Positions 1-9,031 of a stretch of 64,000 nucleotides of DNA are shown here, one piece after another. Numbering within the stretch: the stretch's first letter is position 1; each line of letters begins with the position of its first letter. This DNA is from Streptomyces sp. DSM 15324 (GTDB lineage Bacteria > Actinomycetota > Actinomycetes > Streptomycetales > Streptomycetaceae), in contig NZ_KQ949028.1 of assembly GCF_001514285.1 (NCBI RefSeq), positions 248,001-312,000 of the forward strand, given 5' to 3'. A model generated the notes under the pieces. That model was not told the origin of the DNA. It worked only from the letters and a program-made list of their open reading frames with translations, and did no database searches. Both the position numbers and the translations under genes were made by a program.

Positions 1-1886
1 CGCTGGTGCCGGAAGGGCTGCCCGCCACCCTGTCGGTGTCCCTGGCGATCGGCGTACGGCGGATGGCGCGCCGGCAGGCCCTGATCAAGCAACTGCTGGC
101 GGTGGAGGCGCTCGGATCGACCACCGTGGTGTGCACCGACAAGACCGGCACGCTCACCCAGGCGGAGATGACCGTCACCCGGGTGTGGGCGGACGGCGTG
201 ACGCATGACGTGACGGGCGTGGGCTACGCCCCGGGCGGGGAGGTCGCCGACGCGGCGCCGGTGCGCGAGCCGCTCAGGGTGGCCGGCCTGTGCTGCGACG
301 CCCGGCTGGTGCCGCCGACGGGCCCCGGGGAGCACTGGCGCGTGCTCGGCGACACGACCGAGGGCGCGCTGCTCGTCGTAGCGGCCAAGGCCGGTCTGGA
401 CCTGGAGGCGGAGGCGGCCGCGACACCCCGGGTGACGGAGTTCCCCTTCGACTCGGACCGGAAGCTGATGACCACTGTCCACCGCACCGCGACGGGCCAC
501 CAGGCATACGTCAAGGGAGCCCCCGGGGAGGTGCTGACGCGCTGCACCGCGAGGAAGCGGGAGGGACGGCAGGAGCCGCTGACGGAGCGGGACTGTGCGG
601 CGGTCGTCGCGGCGGGCGACGCGCTGGCCTCCCAGGGGCTGCGGGTGCTGGCCGTCGCGCGGCGGGAGGTGGACGGGCCCCGCCCCGCGCAGGCGGAGGC
701 CGAGTCCGGGCTGACCCTGCTGGGACTGGTGGGCATGCTGGACCCGCCGCGCCCGGAGGTCACCGACGCGGTCGCCGCATGCCGCCGGGCCGGCATCCGG
801 ATCGTCATGGTCACCGGGGATCACCCGCTGACCGGGGAGGCCGTGGCCCGCCGGGTGGGGATCGTACAGGGGCCCGATCCGGTCGTCGTGACGGGTGCCC
901 GGCTCGACGCGATGGACGAAGGCGAGCTCGACGCGCTGCTCGCCGAACCGTCCGAGCTGCTGCTGTGCCGGGTCAGCCCGGAGCACAAGATGCGCGTGGT
1001 CACCGCCTTCCAGCGGCGGGGCGAGGTGGTGGCGGTCACCGGGGACGGTGCGAACGACGCCCCCGCGCTCAAGCACGCGGACATCGGTGTGGCGATGGGG
1101 GCCGGGGGCACCGACGTGGCCCGCGAGGCGGCCGCGATGGTCCTGCTGGACGACTCCTTCGCCTCCATCGCGGCGGCGGTACGGCTCGGCCGCGCCGTCT
1201 ACCAGAACATCCGCAAGTTCCTCGTCTATCTCTTCAGCCACAACATCGGCGAACTGGTGCCGATCCTGGCGGCCACCTTCGCGGGATTCCCGCTGGTGCC
1301 CATCAGCGCGGTGCAGATCCTCGCCATCGACCTGGGCTCCGACGTACTGCCGGCCCTGGCCCTGGGCGCCGAACCGCCCGAGCCCGATGTCATGGAGCGT
1401 CCGCCGCGCTCGCGCCGGGAGCGGCTGTTCTCGGCCGCCGTGCTGGGACGGATCCTGTTCCTCGGCGGCATCCAGGCGGCCTGCGTCACCGCCGTCTTCT
1501 TCTGGCACGTCGTCGCCTCGGGGATCCCGTTCGACGACTTCACCAAGGACACGCCCGTCTACCGGGAGGCGATCACCATGGTCCAGGCGGGGATCGTGCT
1601 CAGCCAGTTCTTCAACGCGCTCGCCGTACGCACCGAACGGCAGAGCATCCTGAAGGTGGGCCTGCTGTCCAACCCCGCCCTGCTCGCCGCGGGCGGCTTC
1701 GGCGTCGCCCTCATGGCCGCGATCAGCTACCTGCCCCCGCTGCAGGCCGTTTTCAACACCGCCCCGCTCGACGCCGCCGACTGGGCCGTCCTGGCCGCAC
1801 TCGGCACCCTGCCCCTGCTCGCGGACGAGATCCGCAAGGCGTGGCTGCGCCGGCACGACGCGCGCCGGAAAGGAGCCCCACGGTGA
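1..1886 (+). CDS. P2-type cation-transporting ATPase, 5'-truncated by window edge
   Basis: The frame is open from base 3, so the actuator domain and first helices lie outside the window; about 628 C-terminal residues are visible. The first residues are the helix-4 motif PEGLP, typical of Ca2+/Na+-type P2 pumps. DKTGTLT with the phosphorylated Asp follows about 45 residues in, then KGAP (nucleotide site), TGDHPLTG and GDGANDAPAL of the hinge. The last ~220 residues contain hydrophobic helices ending in a basic tail. It would couple ATP hydrolysis to cation movement across the plasma membrane; the ion cannot be read from sequence. The stop overlaps the GTG of the first TrkA gene, so the pump and two regulatory RCK proteins are probably one operon. 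In this context it resembles M. tuberculosis CtpF, a DosR-regulon pump (inference). Confidence 0.93.
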   Translation, partial: LVPEGLPATLSVSLAIGVRRMARRQALIKQLLAVEALGSTTVVCTDKTGTLTQAEMTVTRVWADGVTHDVTGVGYAPGGEVADAAPVREPLRVAGLCCDARLVPPTGPGEHWRVLGDTTEGALLVVAAKAGLDLEAEAAATPRVTEFPFDSDRKLMTTVHRTATGHQAYVKGAPGEVLTRCTARKREGRQEPLTERDCAAVVAAGDALASQGLRVLAVARREVDGPRPAQAEAESGLTLLGLVGMLDPPRPEVTDAVAACRRAGIRIVMVTGDHPLTGEAVARRVGIVQGPDPVVVTGARLDAMDEGELDALLAEPSELLLCRVSPEHKMRVVTAFQRRGEVVAVTGDGANDAPALKHADIGVAMGAGGTDVAREAAAMVLLDDSFASIAAAVRLGRAVYQNIRKFLVYLFSHNIGELVPILAATFAGFPLVPISAVQILAIDLGSDVLPALALGAEPPEPDVMERPPRSRRERLFSAAVLGRILFLGGIQAACVTAVFFWHVVASGIPFDDFTKDTPVYREAITMVQAGIVLSQFFNALAVRTERQSILKVGLLSNPALLAAGGFGVALMAAISYLPPLQAVFNTAPLDAADWAVLAALGTLPLLADEIRKAWLRRHDARRKGAPR

Positions 1887-2542
1887 AAGTGATCGTCGTC
1901 GGCTGCGGACGGGTGGGCGCCGGCCTCGCCGCCCTGCTCGCCTCGGAAGGACACGACGTCGAGGTCGTCGACCGGCGCCCCAAGGCCGCCCGGCGGCTGC
2001 CCGACAGCCCCCGCATCCGCTTCCACGAGGGCAACGGCTTCAGTCGCGCCGTCCTTCGGACCGCCGGGATCGAGCACGCGGACGCCTTCGTCGCCGTCAC
2101 CTCCGGAGACAACAGCAACATCGTCAGCGCACGTACGGCGAAGGACACCTATCGCGTGCCGATCGTCCTCGCCCGCATCTACGACCCACGGCGCGCCGAC
2201 ATCTACCGCGACCTCGGCATCCCCACCATCACCAGCGTCCGCTGGACCGTCCACCAGCTCCACCGGATGCTGCTGCACCGCCACCTCAGCCCCGAACTCG
2301 GCTTCGGCAACGGCGAGACCCTGCTCGTCCGCTCGGAGGTGCCCGCCTACCTCGCCGGCCGGCGGCTGTCCGAGTTCGACGTCGACGGCGAGATCCGCGT
2401 CGTCGAGGTCACCCGCGCGGGCCGCTCCCTCATCCCCGCGCACGGCACGTCCGCGCAGACGGGCGACCTGGTCACCTTCGCCGTCGCCGCCACCGCGCTC
2501 GGCAGGCTGCGCGGCTTCCTCGACAAGGAGCTGGGAACGTGA
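1883..2542 (+). CDS. TrkA-type RCK protein 1 (NAD-binding K+ channel/transport regulator)
   Basis: 219 residues. The N-terminus VIVVGCGRVGAGLA is a GxGxxG Rossmann motif of a TrkA-N domain that binds NAD(H) or nucleotides; the last ~80 residues form a TrkA-C domain. Such cytoplasmic subunits gate potassium transporters. The GTG start at 1883 overlaps the ATPase stop and follows AAGGAG at 1869-1874; its own stop overlaps the next GTG at 2539. Paired TrkA genes (CeoB/CeoC type) are usual in actinobacteria. Here no K+ channel gene is visible downstream, so the partner is either upstream of the window or elsewhere. Confidence 0.92.
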   Translation: MKVIVVGCGRVGAGLAALLASEGHDVEVVDRRPKAARRLPDSPRIRFHEGNGFSRAVLRTAGIEHADAFVAVTSGDNSNIVSARTAKDTYRVPIVLARIYDPRRADIYRDLGIPTITSVRWTVHQLHRMLLHRHLSPELGFGNGETLLVRSEVPAYLAGRRLSEFDVDGEIRVVEVTRAGRSLIPAHGTSAQTGDLVTFAVAATALGRLRGFLDKELGT

Positions 2543-3195
2543 ACGTGCTCATCGCCGGCGCGGGACGGCTCGGCACCCAGATCGCCCAGGTGCTCTGTGC
2601 CGCCCGCAACGAGGTCACCCTCATCGACACCGACGACGACCGCCTGGCCGCAATCGAAGGCCGCGTCCCGGTGCGGCTGGTGGCGGGCGACGCCTGCGAA
2701 CCGGCCCTCCTGGAACACTCCGGCGTCCTGACCGCCGACCTCGTCATCGCCACCACCGGCGACGACGAGGACAACCTCGTCATCAGCCTCCTCGCCAAAC
2801 GGCAGTTCTCGGTGCCCCGCGTCGCCGCCCGGGTCAACGACGGCGACAACGCCTGGCTCTTCGACCAACGCTGGGGCGTCGACGTCGCCGTCCCCTCCGC
2901 CACCCCGCTCATCTCGCTCATCGAGGAGGCCACCGGCGCCACCGACACCGTCGCCCTGCTCCGGCTCAGCAAGGCGGGCGTCGAGGTCATCGAGACCGCC
3001 ATCACCGAACGGTCCAGGACGGCGGGCCGGGCCCTGGGCGACATCGCGCTGCCCGAGGGCACGGTCGTCGCCACCATCGTCCGCGACGGACAGCCGACCG
3101 CGCCGGACCCGGCGGAGCGGCTGCGCCCCGGCGACGAACTCCTCCTCGTCTCCCACACGGCTACGGAGCAGGAGATCGACGCAGCCTTCCAGTGA
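2539..3195 (+). CDS. TrkA-type RCK protein 2
   Basis: 218 residues, second of the pair. It has the Rossmann start VLIAGAGRLGTQIAQ, an acidic strand end (LIDTDDDRLA) that would bind the NAD ribose, and a C-terminal TrkA-C domain (GTVVATIVRDGQ, LRPGDELLLV). It overlaps the first TrkA gene by four bases (GTGA), so translation is coupled. The two proteins probably form a hetero-oligomeric ring controlling potassium uptake. After its stop there are 601 bases without an intact gene. Confidence 0.92.
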   Translation: MNVLIAGAGRLGTQIAQVLCAARNEVTLIDTDDDRLAAIEGRVPVRLVAGDACEPALLEHSGVLTADLVIATTGDDEDNLVISLLAKRQFSVPRVAARVNDGDNAWLFDQRWGVDVAVPSATPLISLIEEATGATDTVALLRLSKAGVEVIETAITERSRTAGRALGDIALPEGTVVATIVRDGQPTAPDPAERLRPGDELLLVSHTATEQEIDAAFQ

Positions 3196-3796
3196 GCCCT
3201 CACCGCTCTGTCCGCTCTGTCGTCCGAGTCGCCCACCGCCGCCGGACACCGTCCTCGTGCCCGGCCTGCTCCCACGCGAGGTCGGCCCGGTCGAGCGCCT
3301 CCCGCAGGCGGGGCATCCAGTGGCGCCGCAGGGCGCGGCCCCCGGTGCCGGGTGCTCAGCACCTCCGCGCCCACGAGCTCGGCGGCGGTGCGGGCGCCAC
3401 GCGCGTGAGCGGCTTCGGCGTGCACCCGAGCCGCGTTGGCGGGGGCAGCCGCGTCGCGGGCCTGTTCCCCGCTCAGGAGCAGCCCCCGCAGCAGCCGGCG
3501 CTCGGCCTCGGGCCTTGCCGCCTCACCCCGGACCATCGGAGACCTCCTCCGCCGGCCGGCCACCGGGGCCGCCGCCCCGCGCGGCCGGTTCCAGCGCGCC
3601 GCAGTTCGGGGACGAGGTCCTTGTCCAGCCGTCCCGTCCATGTCACCACGCCACTCAGCACGGTCACTTCGACGGCACGCGGATCCACCAGGTGCCGCCC
3701 GACCTGTCGGCCGACCACGCCGACGAGCCGGCCGTGAAGGTCGGTCACGGGAAACCGCTTTCGTCGACGCCGTCGTGGCGGTGCGAGCCGGCATCC
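3196..3796. other. gene-free stretch with decayed coding remnants
   Basis: No open frame here looks like an intact gene. The minus strand carries a short CBS/BON-like remnant (separate entry) and, further on, frame-broken sequence that I cannot assign. The two flanking genes (TrkA on plus, metal ATPase on minus) converge on this stretch. Confidence 0.6.
3590..3760 (-). pseudogene. remnant of a CBS/BON-domain protein
   Basis: On the minus strand the peptide VTDLHGRLVGVVG matches the end of a CBS domain (usual form VVDxxGRLVGVVSR), and after a short deletion VEVTVLSGVVTWTGRLD matches the core of a BON domain (usual form VxVxDGVVTLTGRL). Intact CBS-BON proteins are common in actinobacterial stress islands and are over 200 residues long. 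Here the N-terminal CBS half and the DNA between the two modules are gone. The assignment rests on two short motifs only. Confidence 0.5.
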
Positions 3797-6127
3797 TCAC
3801 GGGGCGAGGGAGAAGTAGTTCTCCTCCTCCTGGGTGAAGTGCAGCCGCAGGACGGTGTTGAGGCCGTAGAGGCAGGAACGCAGGTCGTCGAGTTGTTCCG
3901 GGGCCAGGCCGCCGTCGGCGCGGGCCAGTTCGAGGTGGGTGGCGATGCGCCGCGAGAGGCGCTCGATCTCGGTGTGGGCGCGGCTCATGGTGGCGGTGGC
4001 CTCGGGGCCGCCGAGGGTGGGGGCGAGCGCGGGATAGAGCTCGTGCTCCTCGGCGTACTCGTGGGGCAGCAGCCGTTCCACGAGCAGGCGGTGGGTCTCC
4101 TCCACGGCGGTGAGGGCTGTGGGGCCGGGTGCGTCGGAGAGACGGTCGGCCGCGTCGCGTACGGCGTCGAGGACGTCCTGAAGGTCGTGGTGTTCGTCGG
4201 CGAAGCGGTGGATGAGCGCTTCGGCGGCGGGGGTGAGGGCCGGGCGTGCACTCTGGTCGACCCGCAAGGCGCGCAGGGCGTTGAGGATGACGGCGACGTC
4301 GATGCCCTCCTGGAGCAGCGCGCCGACGGCCGGCGGGAGCAGGCCGACCGCGGCCGCGGCCATGGCGGCCAGGGACATCAGCATGCCGCCGAGGGCACTC
4401 TGGACGGCGATGCGGCGGGCGCGCTGCGCGATGACGACGGCGTCTGCGAGGCGGTCGACGCGGTCGGTGGTCAGGACGATGTCGGCGGCCTCCGAGGACG
4501 CGGTGGAGCCGCGCGCGCCCATGGCGACACCGATGTCGGCGGCGGCCAGGGCCGGGGCGTCGTTGACACCGTCGCCGACCATCACGGTGACCGCGTGCTC
4601 GCGTTCGGCGCGCACGGCGGCGACCTTGTCGGCCGGGCTGAGCTCGGCCCGTACGTCGTCCAGGCCGAGGACGGCGGCGACCTCCCGGGCCGGGGCGGCG
4701 CGGTCGCCGGTGAGCATCAGCAGCCGCCGGATGCCGGCCGCGCGCAGGTGGCGCAGGGTGCGCGGGGCGTCATGGCGCAGGGGGTCGCGGAGCAGGACGG
4801 CGCCGGCCGGCTCCCCGTCGAGGGCGAGCCAGGCGACGGCCGCGCCGTCGAGGAGGGCGCGGTTGTCGACCGCCCCGGTCCAGGCGGGCCGTGGGCGGCC
4901 GGGGTCGAGGCGCCCGATGGACACGTGCCGTCCGGCAACGGTGCCGGTGGCGCCCCGGCCGGGTTCTTCTCTGACGTCCGTCGGGACCGTCAGCTCCAGT
5001 CCCCGTTCCCCGGCGGCGTCGACGATGGCCTGGGCCAGGACGTGCGGCGAATACTGGTCGACCGAGGCGGCCAGACGCAGGACGTCCGCGGGCTTCAGAT
5101 CGGGAGCGGCGACGACGTCGAGGACGCGCGGGCGGCCTCGGGTGAGCGTGCCGGTCTTGTCGAGCAGGAGGGTGCGGGCACGTCCGAGGTTCTCCAGTGC
5201 GCCGCCGTCCCGGACGACCACCCCGAGACGGGAGGCTCGGGACAGGCCGGAGACGATCGCGACCGGCGCGGCCAGCAGCAGCGGACACGGCGTGGCGACG
5301 ACCAGGACGGCGACCGCACGGACGGCGGAACCGCTGATCAGCCACGCCAGCCCCGCGACGACGAGGGAGAGCGGCAGGAACCAGGCCGCGTAGCGGTCGG
5401 CCAGCCGTACGACGGGCGCGGACTCGGCCCCGGCCTCCTGGGCCAGACGCACGATCTGTGCGTAGGTGCTGTCCCGCTCGGTGGCGGTGGCGCGCAGTGC
5501 GAAGGCGCCTCCGGCGTTGACGACGCCGCTGCGCACCGACGCGCCCGGGAGCCGCTCGACCTGGACCGGCTCACCGGTGAGCACCGATTCGTCGAGGACG
5601 GCGACGCTGCTCTGCACACGGCCGTCGACGGGAACGACGTCACCGGGACGGACGACGAGCAGGTCACCGGGGACGACCTGGGCCAGCGGCACCGTGGTCA
5701 CTCCCGCGTCCGTGCGCCGATGTGCGGAGCGCGGCGCGTGTTCGAGGAGGGCCCGCAGGTCGTGGGAGGCGCGCCGCTGCGCCGCGGCCTCCAGGGTCCG
5801 CCCGGTGGCGAGCATCAGCGCGATCAGGGCACCGGCCAGGAACTCGCCCACGGCCAGGGTCCCGCCGAGCGCGAGGACGGCGATCAGGTCCACGCCCGCC
5901 TGTCCGCGCCGCAACGCGGCCAGCACCCACCACACCGCGGGGACGACGGCTGCCACGGTACCCACGGCCCAGAACAGGTCGGCGAGGTCCGGAGCACCGG
6001 CGAGCCAGGCGAGGCCGCCGCCGGTGAGGGCGGTCGCCGTGACGGCCAGGAGGACCGGTTCCAGCCGCCGGGACACGTCCGGGGCGGTCAGGCGGCGCGG
6101 TCGCGCGGCGAGAGGGGAGTGGTTCAT
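3797..6127 (-). CDS. P1B-5-type metal ATPase with C-terminal hemerythrin domain
   Basis: 776 residues. It has membrane helices near residues 25-70 and 78-110, the actuator TGE at 184-186, the metal-site helix motif TPCP at 279-282, DKTGT at 323-327, TGD near 473 and GDGVNDAP at 518-525. There is no N-terminal HMA domain. Residues ~640-776 form a four-helix hemerythrin-like domain with His/Glu-rich helices (DEHHD, PHEYAEEHE, RAHTE, LHFTQEEE). TPC in the transport helix plus a C-terminal hemerythrin is the signature of P1B-5 ATPases such as rhizobial Nia, linked to Ni/Fe efflux; the di-iron domain is thought to sense O2 or iron. Start: ATG at 6127 preceded by GAGGTG. A GGGAC-N4-GGCCC site lies about 80 bases upstream. 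Confidence 0.9.
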   Translation of the reverse strand: MNHSPLAARPRRLTAPDVSRRLEPVLLAVTATALTGGGLAWLAGAPDLADLFWAVGTVAAVVPAVWWVLAALRRGQAGVDLIAVLALGGTLAVGEFLAGALIALMLATGRTLEAAAQRRASHDLRALLEHAPRSAHRRTDAGVTTVPLAQVVPGDLLVVRPGDVVPVDGRVQSSVAVLDESVLTGEPVQVERLPGASVRSGVVNAGGAFALRATATERDSTYAQIVRLAQEAGAESAPVVRLADRYAAWFLPLSLVVAGLAWLISGSAVRAVAVLVVATPCPLLLAAPVAIVSGLSRASRLGVVVRDGGALENLGRARTLLLDKTGTLTRGRPRVLDVVAAPDLKPADVLRLAASVDQYSPHVLAQAIVDAAGERGLELTVPTDVREEPGRGATGTVAGRHVSIGRLDPGRPRPAWTGAVDNRALLDGAAVAWLALDGEPAGAVLLRDPLRHDAPRTLRHLRAAGIRRLLMLTGDRAAPAREVAAVLGLDDVRAELSPADKVAAVRAEREHAVTVMVGDGVNDAPALAAADIGVAMGARGSTASSEAADIVLTTDRVDRLADAVVIAQRARRIAVQSALGGMLMSLAAMAAAAVGLLPPAVGALLQEGIDVAVILNALRALRVDQSARPALTPAAEALIHRFADEHHDLQDVLDAVRDAADRLSDAPGPTALTAVEETHRLLVERLLPHEYAEEHELYPALAPTLGGPEATATMSRAHTEIERLSRRIATHLELARADGGLAPEQLDDLRSCLYGLNTVLRLHFTQEEENYFSLAP

Positions 6128-6207
6128 GGCGCACCTCGGTGGATCCGGCACGGTGACCGCCGGATCGGTTCCCTCCATCCCACCGCGGCACCCCGGCCGT
6201 ACGGAAG

Positions 6208-6221
6208 GGGACGTCCGGCCC
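6208..6221. promoter_or_regulatory. candidate DosR/OsdR-like box upstream of the P1B-5 ATPase
   Basis: GGGAC-GTCC-GGCCC, a 14-bp imperfect palindrome resembling the core of DosR-type boxes (GGGAC-N4-GTCCC). It lies 81 bases before the ATPase start. Two similar sites occur at 18256 and 18682. Confidence 0.4.
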
Positions 6222-6338
6222 TGCTTCCGGGCCGGACGGACGGCACGCGAAATCCTCAGAAGAAGCTGAGAAGTTGCTGTGCCAGGCCGGCGTGCCCGAT
6301 CGACACAGGGCACCCCGACGCGCTGGAGGATCTCACCG

Positions 6339-6753
6339 GTGAGCCTGGTCAACGGCCTGCCCGCACACATACTGCTCGTGCATGTCGTCGTCCTCGTTCC
6401 GCTGACCGCGCCTGCACTCGGGCCGGGGAGTGGCTGGAGCGACACGTCGACGGCGACGCCCTGGTGCGCCGGCACGCCGAGCTGGGCGACGACGGCCTGC
6501 TCCCCTGGGCCGGGGGCCTGTTCGTCCTGGCCGCCGCCGTCTGGTGGGCGTCCGGCCGTGCCGCCTCCGCCTCCGGGCCTCGGGCGGCGCACGCCGGCCC
6601 GCCGTGCCGGTGCCGGTCGCGGCGGCGGTGCTGTCCCTCGTGGTGGCCGCGGGAGCCGTCGTGGACGTCTACCGCATCGGCGACTCGGGGGCGAAGGCGG
6701 CATGGCACGACGGCTTCTCCAAGACGGCGTCGGGCGGCGGGGACGGCGACTGA
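6339..6753 (+). pseudogene. DUF2231 membrane protein, frameshifted and internally deleted
   Basis: A DUF2231-type membrane protein can be read only by changing frame twice. Frame 1 from the GTG at 6339 gives VSLVNGLPAHILLVHVVV. Near 6417 a deletion and shift lead to a second frame with AGEWLERHVDGDALVRRH. Near 6590 a third frame gives VPVPVAAAVLSLVVAAGAV and ends in AAWHDGFSKTAS. Together these match the start, middle and end of the family, but several helices between the first two pieces are missing. It would be inactive unless the shifts are sequencing errors; the missing helices argue against that. Confidence 0.75.
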
Positions 6754-6816
6754 CGCGCACCGCGAGTCCACGCGCCCGCCGGGCCTGCCGCCTTCACCCG
6801 TCCGGGCCATCCGCCC

Positions 6817-7023
6817 TCACCCGTCGTCGACATGGAGGGCCAGCCGGGGGCAGGCGGCGACGGCCCGTCGGGTGTGGGCGCGCAGCCGGTCGGGGACGCT
6901 CCGGTCCTTGAGGATCGGGTAGCCCCACTCGTCGAGGTCGATCAGCTCCGGGAGCAGTTCGCCGCACAGTCCCCGACCGGTGCAGGCGATGCGGTCGACG
7001 CGCAGGGTCCGGGCCGGGGTCAT
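6817..7023 (-). CDS. small [3Fe-4S]/[4Fe-4S]-type ferredoxin
   Basis: 68 residues. The pattern CTGRGLC near residue 14 and ACP near residue 58 fits the short single-cluster ferredoxins of actinobacteria, where one ligand position is often non-Cys. The middle region (PELIDLDEWGYPIL) is typical of the family. It is a soluble electron carrier. The ATG at 7023 overlaps the stop of the NuoF-like gene, making it the last gene of the ferredoxin / NuoF / ferric-reductase / ApbE operon. It could receive electrons from the NuoF-like protein. Confidence 0.85.
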   Translation of the reverse strand: MTPARTLRVDRIACTGRGLCGELLPELIDLDEWGYPILKDRSVPDRLRAHTRRAVAACPRLALHVDDG

Positions 7024-8348
7024 CGCCAGGTCTCCGGGGGTGTGGCGGGTGGCACGGGGATCGCCGGTGGCCGGTGGGCCGCGGGGCAGGTCGCGTGGGT
7101 GAGGTGCTGGTCGACGTCACCGGCGAAGACGCGCAGGGCGGAGGCGGCCAGGCGGGCGGCACCGTCGGGGTGACGGCAGGCGCCCCGGTCCGGGAGCAGA
7201 GCGGTCCGGTGGTGCAGGCGGGACATCAGCTCCGAGTGGGCCCGTCCGGCGGCCAAGGCCGCGAAGTCCGCGGCGACGGCGGGCAGTCCGTAGCGGCAGG
7301 GGCCGCACTGGCGGGCGCCGTGGGCCGCCAGGTAGGCGAGGATCCGAGCCGTCTCGACCAGCCCGCAGGCCGAGCGCGCAAGCGCGACGAGGACGCCCGC
7401 GCCGGGCGCCGCGCCCAGCGGAGCCAGGTCGCGGCGGGCCAGGGGCGTGTGTACGTTCTCCGCCGGGAGCCAGGTGCCGCCGAAGCCGCCGAGCAGGATG
7501 GCCAGGAGAGGGGCCGTGGGGCCCCCGGCACGGTCGAGCACCGTGGCGAGCGGTGTGCCGAGCGGTGCTTCCAGCACACCGGGAGCGGCGACGGCTCCGG
7601 AGACGGTGACCAGCGTGGTGCCGGGCTCTTCCGCGGTGCCGGCCTGCCGGAACCAGTCGGGTCCGTGGCGGGCGATGAGGGCGAGGTGGGCGAGCGTCTC
7701 GGCGTTGTGGACGAGAGTGGGGCGCCCGGCGAGGCCGCGTTCGTGGCTGTGCGGAGGGCTGCCCTGCGGGCGGGCCGGGCCTCCGCCGAGCCAGCGCACC
7801 AGTGACGTCGACTCGCTGGAGACGTAACCGTGCGGCAGGGCGTGCAGCCGGATCCGTACGGGATCGAGGCGGGCGCGTCGCCGCTCCTCCACGGCGGCGC
7901 CGAGCTGCCGGTGCTGGGCGGTGCGGGTGCGGGGCAGGCACACGTGGACGGTGTCGGCCCCGACCTCGGCCGCCGCGAGGACGGCACCGTCGAGCACCAG
8001 ATGGGGTGCGACGGCCAGCAGGAACTGGTCCTTGCGGCTGGCGGGTTCGCTCTCCATGGCGTTGACGACGACCACGGGCCGGCCGCGGCCGGCCGCCACG
8101 CCCCGCAGTTTGCGCGCCGTCGGGAACCCGGCACCGCCGCGTCCGGTGAGCCCGGCCGCCTCGACGGCGTCCACCAGCGGTCCCGGCATGTCCCCGGCGA
8201 GGGGAGGCGGCCCGTGGTGTCGCAGGTGATCGGCCAGGGTGGCCGGGCGTCCCGTGGCATGCCATCCCGTGAGCAGCCGGGCACCGTAAGAGTCGGGTCC
8301 GAGGCTCCCGCGGTGGGGCCCGGAGGGGGCCGCAGTCGAGGTGTTCAC
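7020..8348 (-). CDS. NuoF-like NADH-binding iron-sulfur flavoprotein (SLBB domain)
   Basis: 442 residues. GRGGAGFPTARK near the N-terminus and NAMESEPASRKD match the NADH- and FMN-binding motifs of NuoF. An SLBB segment follows (TLVTVSGAV...LGGFGGTW). The C-terminal helical domain has CGPC and a later GACRHPDG, the ligands expected for the N3-type [4Fe-4S] cluster. It probably oxidises NAD(P)H and hands electrons to the neighbouring ferredoxin or membrane cytochrome-like protein. GTG start at 8348, overlapping the preceding gene's stop by four bases. It is not part of a complex I cluster, so the name nuoF is not used. Confidence 0.85.
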   Translation of the reverse strand: MNTSTAAPSGPHRGSLGPDSYGARLLTGWHATGRPATLADHLRHHGPPPLAGDMPGPLVDAVEAAGLTGRGGAGFPTARKLRGVAAGRGRPVVVVNAMESEPASRKDQFLLAVAPHLVLDGAVLAAAEVGADTVHVCLPRTRTAQHRQLGAAVEERRRARLDPVRIRLHALPHGYVSSESTSLVRWLGGGPARPQGSPPHSHERGLAGRPTLVHNAETLAHLALIARHGPDWFRQAGTAEEPGTTLVTVSGAVAAPGVLEAPLGTPLATVLDRAGGPTAPLLAILLGGFGGTWLPAENVHTPLARRDLAPLGAAPGAGVLVALARSACGLVETARILAYLAAHGARQCGPCRYGLPAVAADFAALAAGRAHSELMSRLHHRTALLPDRGACRHPDGAARLAASALRVFAGDVDQHLTHATCPAAHRPPAIPVPPATPPETWR

Positions 8349-9031
8349 CGTCCGCCTCCGATCAGGAGCGCGGTCGTGGCGGCCCGCTGGGACCAGCCGG
8401 GCTGCAGCGGCCCGGCGGCCAGGAACGCGGTCAGCACCACCGGTACGGCGGTCGCGGTCACGGCGGCCGCCAGGCGCCCGGCCACCCGTCCCGGACCGGC
8501 CTTCGCCAGGCGCCACCACACGGCGGCGACGACCGAGGCAAGGCACACGGCGTAGAGCCACAGCTGGAGGGGCAGCCGGGTGTCGGTGCCGGTACCGACA
8601 CCGTGGAACAGGGCGAGCGGCCACGCGGCGTAGGCCAGCCAGTGCACCGCCTTCCAGCGCCGCACCCCCAGCCGGAGCCGCAGAGCGCTGGTGACCAGCA
8701 CCGCGAGCAGCAGATCGGCAGCGAACGTGCCCAGCCCGAGCCAGAGCGGACGGTACGACGCCCCGAACGGGATCACGGACACCGCCCATCCCAGGTGCAC
8801 GAACGGATCGAGCACCGCCGTCACCACGTGCACGACGAGGAACACCAGGGTGAGCAGGGACAGATTGCGGTGCAGCAGGGCGATCTCGAACCGGCCGATC
8901 CGGCGTGGTGCGGACCGCCCGCCGGAGGCGATCCCGAGCACCACGGTCGCGGTGAGGAGGATCAGCGCGAGGGTGCCGCCGGCACGACTGGCGTACCACA
9001 GAGGGCTGCCGGTCAGGGCGAGGGTCGTCAT
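8345..9031 (-). CDS. ferric-reductase-like transmembrane protein
   Basis: 228 residues with about six hydrophobic helices. Conserved His residues lie in helix contexts typical of FRD/MsrQ haem proteins: ALLHRNLSLLTLVFLVVHVV, KAVHWLAY and ALFHGVG, which could ligate two haems across the membrane. It overlaps the ApbE gene (ATGA at 9031) and the NuoF-like gene downstream. In this operon it is the obvious route for electrons from cytoplasmic NADH to an extracytoplasmic flavin. Confidence 0.87.
   Translation of the reverse strand: MTTLALTGSPLWYASRAGGTLALILLTATVVLGIASGGRSAPRRIGRFEIALLHRNLSLLTLVFLVVHVVTAVLDPFVHLGWAVSVIPFGASYRPLWLGLGTFAADLLLAVLVTSALRLRLGVRRWKAVHWLAYAAWPLALFHGVGTGTDTRLPLQLWLYAVCLASVVAAVWWRLAKAGPGRVAGRLAAAVTATAVPVVLTAFLAAGPLQPGWSQRAATTALLIGGGR

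Noticed and set aside
3257..6922. A 1221-codon open frame on the plus strand opposite the metal ATPase
   Set aside because: It is the antisense shadow of a recognised ATPase in GC-rich DNA and its peptide is low-complexity Gly/Arg/Ala without any family motif.
7020..8348. Calling the NuoF-like gene part of respiratory complex I
   Set aside because: No other nuo genes are adjacent; its neighbours are a ferredoxin, a ferric-reductase-like protein and ApbE.
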